This document shows positions 35,028-41,128 of a stretch of DNA of 43,132 nucleotides, piece after piece. The position numbers and the translations under genes are program-made. Position 1 is the stretch's first letter, and the number at the start of each line of letters is the position of its first letter. This DNA is from Candidatus Helarchaeota archaeon (GTDB lineage Archaea > Asgardarchaeota > Lokiarchaeia > Helarchaeales > HEL-GB-A). Under the pieces are notes generated by a model, which was not told the DNA's origin, did no database searches, and saw nothing but the letters and a program-made list of their open reading frames with translations. The DNA lies in contig JAEOSY010000425.1 in the NCBI GenBank assembly GCA_016840125.1, forward strand, positions 1 through 43,132, written 5' to 3'.

Positions 35028-36095
35028 TTCTTCCAAGATCTCGAAAAGACTCCCTATTTGAATATCAATATCGTACGTTTGAGCAGCATCCCGAAAATTA
35101 TGGATACAAAACGGACATAACGTTAATAATAAATCACTTTTCTCTTTCGCTTCAAGTAATCGGTTTTTGCCGATTTCCAACGCAAGGGTTGGATTAATTA
35201 TTCGCATACCCCCGTCCGCTCCGCAACATAAAGCCTTATCAAATTCATAGAGCTTGATCTTCATCGCTTCTAATAGCTTCCGAGGAGGTTTAACTATTCC
35301 ATGGAGTCGAGAAATATGGCATGAATCTTGAAAAATAGCAGTCTTTTCTTCTGAATCCAGATTAAGATTCAATTCTTCGATTTTTTCAAAAATCACTTCA
35401 ACTACATGCTTTAGTTGAGTTTTCAAAGGATAATGGTCCTTTAAAAAGGTATAACACCCAGCACAAGCCGCTATTATCGATTCATACCTCATAAATTCTT
35501 TCATATTTTGCTTTATTACTTGTCGAGCTGCTTCATGATTTCCCGTATTGTAAATGAAATAACCACAACAGCCTTCGTTCGGAGAAATTCTAAAGTCAAT
35601 TTTCAATTTTTTCAGAATATTGATAATACTTTGCCCCATAGTCTGCAGTGGATATGAAATCATACAACCTAAATGTAATAAAGTACTTGAATCATTACAT
35701 AGATCATCATTAATCCATTCTGTTCTCGATTCCTCTCTTCCAAATGGATTCCCAAACTTGAATATGTTTGTAGTTATATCTTTTTGTCTTGAATATTGAA
35801 CTCCCCATTTCTCTAAACATAAACTCCTTCCTATATCAATGATCTTAGTAATCGGAATTTCTTCCGTACAACAAACATCACAAGCTTCACATTTTGTACA
35901 AAAAAAGACGGATTCCCAGTTTAATGGCTTTTCTGAACTAACAGCTAGGTTTTTAACGATCTCTAATTTCTCATGCGGAGCATATTTCTTCAAAGTGAGA
36001 AAAATTGAACAGGATTCTTCACAAGATCTGCAGAGCTTACAATTTCCAATTTCAGAAAGTAATTTGTCTTGAGTATTATCAAACATCACTTTCAT
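35016..36095 (-). CDS. HdrD/GlpC-like iron-sulfur oxidoreductase
   Basis: 359 residues joining two ferredoxin clusters (Cys19, 22, 25, 29 and Cys66, 69, 72, 76) with two CCG domains (Cys144, Cys176-177, Cys211, Cys214; Cys259, Cys290-291, Cys327, Cys330). This is the HdrD or GlpC/LutA layout, i.e. HdrC and HdrB in one chain. It usually pairs with a flavin dehydrogenase or a membrane cytochrome; none is adjacent. The ATG at 36095 or at 36086 (MFDNT) may be the start; AGGA suits the second. AT-rich TATA-like stretches stand about 50 bp upstream. Confidence 0.83.
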   Translation of the reverse strand: MKVMFDNTQDKLLSEIGNCKLCRSCEESCSIFLTLKKYAPHEKLEIVKNLAVSSEKPLNWESVFFCTKCEACDVCCTEEIPITKIIDIGRSLCLEKWGVQYSRQKDITTNIFKFGNPFGREESRTEWINDDLCNDSSTLLHLGCMISYPLQTMGQSIINILKKLKIDFRISPNEGCCGYFIYNTGNHEAARQVIKQNMKEFMRYESIIAACAGCYTFLKDHYPLKTQLKHVVEVIFEKIEELNLNLDSEEKTAIFQDSCHISRLHGIVKPPRKLLEAMKIKLYEFDKALCCGADGGMRIINPTLALEIGKNRLLEAKEKSDLLLTLCPFCIHNFRDAAQTYDIDIQIGSLFEILEELIP

Positions 36096-36216
36096 TCCTA
36101 ACGGAACTGCGTCAGATAGCTATATATCAGTTATAAAAATGCTATATATTTTTAATCTATAAGACAAGATCCTCTCTATCTAAAACGCTAAAAGACTCCA
36201 TTTTTGGATAACTCTC

Positions 36217-37773
36217 TCATGCTTTTGGATTAATACTCTTCGCGCTTAACGAACTTAAACCTGATCCTGGTTTATCAGGCATAAATTTACTCCAATTTCG
36301 TAGGAGATTTTCAAAGTCTTCAGGAGTGCCCATAGCGAAAGATCGGATTCCCGCAAGGTTTTTAAAATTGGTTATGTTATGTGCTAAAATTTGGAGCGAT
36401 TTCCGAAGCTTAAAAGAATTAGTTAAATAGCTATACAAAAGTTTCATTAATTTTCTCGGATTTAAATAGAAGTTTCTCATACTCTCTGTAATTAATGAAT
36501 AAATTTTTGAAACAGGAACACCCTTTGGGTCAATATATACGACTGGGACTCCCGTTTCCCAATATTTCTCCGCCTCTAGGATCCCCTTCTTTACAAGATC
36601 ATCCCACACGTCGGTTCCAGGAGAAGTACCGAGAATATTTATAAATGGAAAATCGATATCTAACCTCTCTGAAAATTTTAGAGTATTTTGTATTTCATGA
36701 ATTGTTTCACCCGGTGCACCCACAATAAATGACCCTACAATAAATGGAATCCCTGCTTCTCTTGCTTTATAAACTGCTAATTGGGATTGGTGTGGTGTCA
36801 CTTTTTTTCTGTAGTAATCAAGAATTCTCTGATTCGCACTTTCAATTCCAAAAAAGATAAATCTACAATTCGCTTTTCGCATGGCTCTCAGCATTTCCAT
36901 AGAGACTTGATCAACTCTTCCCTCACATATCCAATCCAAATTAATTTTCTTTTTTTTCATCATTGAACAGAGTTTCAATACCCATTTCTTATTGAGGGTA
37001 AAATTATCATCGATAAAAATAAAGAATTTACAACCATCGTTCTCAATCTGCTCCATTTCGTCAATTACATTTTCAACTGAACGCATCCTGTATCCAAGAG
37101 TCTTTTTGGAATAACAATATCTACAGTTAAATGGACACCCTCTGGATGCAAGAATGGATGTAAACCCCGAAGGAGCTAAATCTAGACCACCAAAGCTAGC
37201 TTTATACTTAAACTTTAGACTTTCTCTATCTGGAAAGGGTAGAGAATCAAGATCTTTTATCTTTTCATGATCTTCATTTCTTCTTATCTTTCCATTTTCT
37301 CGATAAGTTATGCCTCCAATAGTTTTCAATGATGAGTTATTTGAAAATGCATTTACTAACTCTAAAAAACTGTATTCACCTTCATATCTCACACAAACAT
37401 CAACAAATTGATAATTATTTAGAATTTTATCATCGTTAAACGTTGCATGTTTGTTTCCAAAAACAATTTTCAAATTAGGATTCCATTTCTTAATCTCACT
37501 CGAAATAACTGTGGCTGGTATGCTGGAATCCGGAGATATCAAAGTAGAAAAACCAAGAACATCCGGATCTTTCCTTTTTATCCATCTCAAAATTTGCTGT
37601 AAATCAAAACCATACGCCGCTTGATCAATTACATCAACATGAAAATTTTCTCTCTTTAAGACCGCACTTAGATATAGGATACCTAGCGGTGGATAGAGTT
37701 GACTAGTCCGAACTGCTTTTTTACCAACTTTTGTAGTGAATATTGATCCTGGATTAATTAAAGCGATTCTAAA
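36217..37773 (-). CDS. B12-binding-domain radical SAM protein, proposed TTT start
   Basis: About 519 residues. The first recognised start (TTG 37590) would cut off an evident N-terminus: upstream the frame reads RIALINPGSIFTT, then LYPPLGILYLSAVLKRE and FHVDVIDQAAYGFD, the usual front of cobalamin-type radical SAM proteins. GGGAGG (37787-37782) is followed 8 nt later by TTT (37773-37771), then AGA ATC GCT, so the expected start is that TTT codon, a former TTG, or an indel is present. The radical SAM site is SRGCPFNCRYCYS (CxxxCxxC). GIESANQRIL and GSFIVGAPGET are family motifs. The reaction is unknown; relatives methylate unactivated carbons or modify lipids and cofactors. Confidence 0.8.
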   Translation of the reverse strand, partial: FRIALINPGSIFTTKVGKKAVRTSQLYPPLGILYLSAVLKRENFHVDVIDQAAYGFDLQQILRWIKRKDPDVLGFSTLISPDSSIPATVISSEIKKWNPNLKIVFGNKHATFNDDKILNNYQFVDVCVRYEGEYSFLELVNAFSNNSSLKTIGGITYRENGKIRRNEDHEKIKDLDSLPFPDRESLKFKYKASFGGLDLAPSGFTSILASRGCPFNCRYCYSKKTLGYRMRSVENVIDEMEQIENDGCKFFIFIDDNFTLNKKWVLKLCSMMKKKKINLDWICEGRVDQVSMEMLRAMRKANCRFIFFGIESANQRILDYYRKKVTPHQSQLAVYKAREAGIPFIVGSFIVGAPGETIHEIQNTLKFSERLDIDFPFINILGTSPGTDVWDDLVKKGILEAEKYWETGVPVVYIDPKGVPVSKIYSLITESMRNFYLNPRKLMKLLYSYLTNSFKLRKSLQILAHNITNFKNLAGIRSFAMGTPEDFENLLRNWSKFMPDKPGSGLSSLSAKSINPKA

Positions 37774-38037
37774 GCCTAATACCTCCCAGATGATAGGTTT
37801 TAATATGATTAAAATATCATTATTTTGAGTGCTGGTTCGTTAATCAATTTCTTAATTTAGTTTGTGAATAACATATAACTATTATTTATCTTCTTCTGAA
37901 GATGTTTTTACTAATTATCAAAATAAGATTAATAAGTTAAATCTTAGAAGTGGTGCGTGACTTTTTTTTTTCCGATAAAATTCTAAACGATTGACATTAA
38001 ATTATTAAGGTACGGACACTAGAAATAAATTGAGAAT

Positions 38038-38469
38038 ATGGAAAGCCTGTCCGACAAAAATAAGATTTGGCAGTTAGACGAATTAATGCTGATCTTATTT
38101 GCTTCAGGACGCTTCCACAATGTCGAAGATATTTTAGTTCTTTCTGCAATTTTCGAGCGCTTATTTCCCAAATCACATCTTATTGGTTTTAATCGGAATA
38201 AAACTTTTGTTGTGAGACAAATAGAATCAAGTAGGAAAAAAAATCTCTTAATTTCAACGGGAGCTAATATTGCCATCTCCGCAAATGGACGTAAATACGC
38301 GTTAGATATTTTAAACGAGAAAGTTTTGAAAATTACTGAAAAAAAAGAGACCCCCGATGATTTGATCACAGGATGGAAACTTTTTAGAAAAATTCTAGCC
38401 CGCCTTCCCCGGGTACGGGCCATGTGGGATAACTATTTAACGGAGTTTTTGAGACGCCTTAATAAATAA
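38038..38469 (+). CDS. Small protein with winged-helix-like layout
   Basis: 143 residues, soluble and basic. Helices (DELMLILFASGR, VEDILVLSAIFERLF) are followed by IGFNRNKTFVV and a possible wing (LISTGANIAISANGRKYALDIL), recalling archaeal wHTH proteins. The family was not identified. The C-terminus is basic (KILARLPRVRAMW, EFLRRLNK). The ATG follows TTGAGAAT. It is the first of a plus-strand series with the CPBP protease and the GTPase, but the gaps of 74 and 139 bp leave operon membership open. Confidence 0.5.
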   Translation: MESLSDKNKIWQLDELMLILFASGRFHNVEDILVLSAIFERLFPKSHLIGFNRNKTFVVRQIESSRKKNLLISTGANIAISANGRKYALDILNEKVLKITEKKETPDDLITGWKLFRKILARLPRVRAMWDNYLTEFLRRLNK

Positions 38470-38543
38470 TTTGATATTATTCTTGGATAAAAAATAAGCG
38501 ATGAAGCGAATATTTTTTATTCATAATTCATTTGAAAATAGTA

Positions 38544-39290
38544 ATGATTGAATCCAAAACAGATGCCCCATGGGATTGGAAAGGGTCGACCCTTATCTTC
38601 CTCATCATACTAGGAGTGAATTTTTTTATTCTCTCGATGGTACAATTTACTATGTTAACGGCAACTGGATGGGTATTTGATTCGTCTGGGGCATTAGTTA
38701 GCGCAGGGGACCGTCTTGGTGTCTGGTTGGGGACGATAGTTACAGAGCTAATTATTTTAGGAATTACAATATTCGCTGTGGTGTATATATACCAAGGAAA
38801 AATTAAACATTTTAATTTTAAACTTCCGAAACCAAAACATTTCTTAATTGCAATTGGTGGTGCCTTTGCCGCTTATTTTATTAGTATTCTAGCCGGGATG
38901 CTCCAGTATTTAATTACTGGTCCTGACCCAAATCAAGCGGCATATGATTCACTGTTTAGCACCTCAAATGTTTTTGAACTCATAATATGGATTATATTGA
39001 TGATGGTTGTGGTTGCTACATGTGAGGAAATTTTTGCAAGAGGGTTTGTCCAGAAAGGGTTTCATAATTCCTGCCGATCTAAAAAGATACCAATCATTTT
39101 CGGAATTTTAATAGCGTCATTCCTCTTTGCATTCTTACATCTAGATATCTACCGCTTTATTCCTCTATTTTTTGTGGGGATTATACTCGGCTTAGTTTAT
39201 TACTTCACTGATGACAATTCTATGGCTTCTGCTTTAACTCATGGTTTATATAATTCGATTGGGATCATTATCTTCTTCTTATTTCCATAG
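38544..39290 (+). CDS. CPBP-family intramembrane metalloprotease
   Basis: About 248 residues, at least six membrane spans, with the CPBP (Rce1-like) motifs: CEEIFARGFVQ (EExxxR), FAFLHLD (FxxxH) and the final ALTHGLYNS histidine. Eukaryotic Rce1 cuts CaaX-prenylated proteins, while prokaryotic CPBP enzymes have varied substrates. The GTPase next door ends in KTKK without a CaaX box, so it is not an evident substrate. ATG 38544 is preferred; a TTG at 38532 is in frame. Confidence 0.87.
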   Translation: MIESKTDAPWDWKGSTLIFLIILGVNFFILSMVQFTMLTATGWVFDSSGALVSAGDRLGVWLGTIVTELIILGITIFAVVYIYQGKIKHFNFKLPKPKHFLIAIGGAFAAYFISILAGMLQYLITGPDPNQAAYDSLFSTSNVFELIIWIILMMVVVATCEEIFARGFVQKGFHNSCRSKKIPIIFGILIASFLFAFLHLDIYRFIPLFFVGIILGLVYYFTDDNSMASALTHGLYNSIGIIIFFLFP

Positions 39291-39429
39291 TTATTTAAAA
39301 AGGAATAGAAGATTGCCTTCTTTAGGACAATAATTTTTAATAATTAATAATGAAAATTAATATCCTAAACCTAATAAGTGATTAAACAAATATTATGTAA
39401 ATCATCAAAAAGTAAAACAGGTTAGTTTT

Positions 39430-40020
39430 ATGCCCTCAAGAAGAGCAGATGGCGCACTGGTTTTTAAATTAGTTTATTACGGTCCAACTTTAAGCGGGAA
39501 AACAACCAGTGTCAATTGGTTATATGAGAAGGAGGGAATCGCCGTAGGGGAACTTACCAGCATAAAAGGGGGGGCAGATGCGAAAGGTGATATGGGTAAG
39601 TTTGGCGGATTCTTCGACCGGATGACCGCAAAAATCGGTAAAATCAACCTCCAAGTTTGGTCCGTTGCGGGTCGTAAAGGTCATAAAGATTTGCGGAAAG
39701 TAATTTTAAAAGGTGTGGATGGAATTATCTTCGTCTGGGATGCCCAACGCGGCGTCTGGAAGGATAATATCGAATCTTTAAATGAGTTAATATCACTTTT
39801 AAAACGGCAGTTACTTCTAACACCTCTCATCATAATGCTCAATAAATCAGACCTTCCTGGAACGATTAATAGTGCAAATATTCAACAAATTTTACAAAAA
39901 GCTAAAGTAAAAGGTGAAGTCGTTGAAACCTCCGCGATAAATGGGAAAAATGTCCGGAAATCTTTTGATGTATGTGTACGGGCAGTCATTCAACAGTATT
40001 TGCAGAAAACTAAAAAGTAA
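39430..40020 (+). CDS. MglA-like small Ras-superfamily GTPase
   Basis: 196 residues with G1 GPTLSGKTT (18-26), G3 region WSVAGRKG (77-84), where Ser replaces the Asp of DxxG as in the TVPG of MglA, G4 NKSD (138-141) and G5 TSA (167-169). FDRM and FVWDAQ are typical of the MglA/Arf-like branch. It lacks a C-terminal lipid motif. Such switches control polarity or membrane events and are abundant in Asgard archaea; longin and roadblock proteins are their usual regulators, and the receptor-like protein at 24.2-29.4 kb may carry such a domain. A decayed copy of its last third lies 1 kb downstream. Confidence 0.9.
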   Translation: MPSRRADGALVFKLVYYGPTLSGKTTSVNWLYEKEGIAVGELTSIKGGADAKGDMGKFGGFFDRMTAKIGKINLQVWSVAGRKGHKDLRKVILKGVDGIIFVWDAQRGVWKDNIESLNELISLLKRQLLLTPLIIMLNKSDLPGTINSANIQQILQKAKVKGEVVETSAINGKNVRKSFDVCVRAVIQQYLQKTKK

Positions 40021-40050
40021 CCTCACTAAAATTTCTTTTAATATTGTAAC

Positions 40051-40245
40051 TTAAGTTATGTACAATGTCCCCTTCTTACAATATTGACATATTACCCCTT
40101 GTATACGACTTTTACAAAATCCACAAATCTGTGCTTTAGTCCAGCCGGTGCAATGGGTGCAACGAATAACCACAACATGAAGTCCGCTCCAATAAAACCA
40201 TTTACCACACTGATGACAGTTCTGACCCATACCCGGCAGAGGCAT
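40051..40245 (-). CDS. Small zinc-ribbon protein
   Basis: 64 residues with four CxxC pairs: CHQC, CTHC, CGFC and CQYC (about residues 10-13, 29-32, 41-44 and 52-55), enough for two zinc sites. The even spacing and the lack of other features mark a double zinc-ribbon protein. Partner or target unknown. It converges with the GTPase gene (30 bp between stops). Confidence 0.65.
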   Translation of the reverse strand: MPLPGMGQNCHQCGKWFYWSGLHVVVIRCTHCTGWTKAQICGFCKSRIQGVICQYCKKGTLYIT

Positions 40246-40349
40246 TTTTTTCTTTCCCTCTCAAAAGTGAAGATGGATTTGTTATTAGAATATTATTAAA
40301 TAATTGAAACTTTATAATGTATCTATCATTTGAAAAGAGGAGTTCAAGG

Positions 40350-40829
40350 ATGGCTACACAATATTGGACCGCCTATTTAAAAAGTGGCACGCGAATCCGA
40401 TTTCGCGATATAAATGAAGCATATAATTTAGGAACTAATAATTACCCATTAGCTCTGACAGTAAAGATGATGCGAGTTTGTTCCGCAAACAGAATTCCTT
40501 ATAATATATATCCAGACTTAAGAAAAGCTACAGACCCGCTTGGAGGTGATTGTTCAAACTCGGCACAAGTGTGGATTTGGAAAACGAGAAGATATCCCTC
40601 AAGTCAATGGCCCAACTTTCTGTTTATCGTTACTGACATGTCTGTTGTTCCTCCTACTATTATGTTTGCGGGATTTGCGGATAATACTTCAAGGATGTTT
40701 ATGAGACCTGATGTATTAAGAGCATCTCGTACAGATCGCACAAAATTCGCCTCAGGCGTATTTATTCCGTCCTTAGAAAAAGGAATCACTAACAATGCTC
40801 TGGATGAAATAGAGATACATACTGGATAG
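40350..40829 (+). CDS. Hypothetical protein
   Basis: 159 residues from ATG 40350 (MATQYWTAYLKSG), preceded by GAGGAG; an ATG at 40317 in frame precedes the Shine-Dalgarno site and is unlikely. It is soluble, with many aromatic and Arg residues (RIRFRDINEAYNLG, SAQVWIWKTRRYP, FLFIVTDMSVVPPTIMF) in a beta-rich layout. No family is recognised and no catalytic motif is visible. Confidence 0.5.
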   Translation: MATQYWTAYLKSGTRIRFRDINEAYNLGTNNYPLALTVKMMRVCSANRIPYNIYPDLRKATDPLGGDCSNSAQVWIWKTRRYPSSQWPNFLFIVTDMSVVPPTIMFAGFADNTSRMFMRPDVLRASRTDRTKFASGVFIPSLEKGITNNALDEIEIHTG

Positions 40830-40990
40830 TTATATAACGTAATGGAAAATTAAATCTGCTAATTCCTTTGGATCAGCACCTAATTTTATGGTAGAGTGGA
40901 GTATAAATTATTAAAATAATAGAAAAATGAGTGTTATTGTTAAAGAGAAAAAATTAAGAGAAGAGAAAAATTAAAGAACTACAAGGGCTT

Positions 40991-41059
40991 AATAAGTCGG
41001 ATCTTCCCGGTACAATAAAAAGCGTAAATATTCAACAGATTTTACAATAGGCTAAAGTG
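40991..41059 (+). pseudogene. Relic of a second MglA-like GTPase gene
   Basis: The 69 bp align without gaps to 39841-39909 of the intact GTPase gene and still encode NKSDLPGTIKSVNIQQILQ before a TAG, the G4 region of the protein. The rest of the copy is not found upstream. It shows an old local duplication that has nearly vanished. Confidence 0.8.
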
Positions 41060-41060
41060 A

Positions 41061-41103
41061 ATTGATTCTGATAATGATGGGCTGAGTGATTACATAGAAA
41101 ATA
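41061..41103 (+). pseudogene. Thrombospondin-type-3 calcium-loop remnant
   Basis: Directly after the GTPase relic the frame reads IDSDNDGLSDYIENK, a perfect TSP3 unit (DxDxDGLxDxxE) as found in long surface proteins. The open frame then continues ~30 codons without likeness to anything and overlaps the front of the SIR2-TPR gene. Likely a gene scrap; chance is less likely given the exact motif. Confidence 0.5.
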
Positions 41104-41128
41104 AAACATACTATAAGGAGATGGGAGT

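Noticed and set aside
39430..40020. GTPase as CaaX substrate of the neighbouring CPBP protease
   Set aside because: The GTPase ends in KTKK without a cysteine near the C-terminus, so this type of processing is not possible.
40905..40920. ATTATT-AA-AATAAT inverted repeat
   Set aside because: Pure AT sequence in AT-rich DNA; expected by chance.
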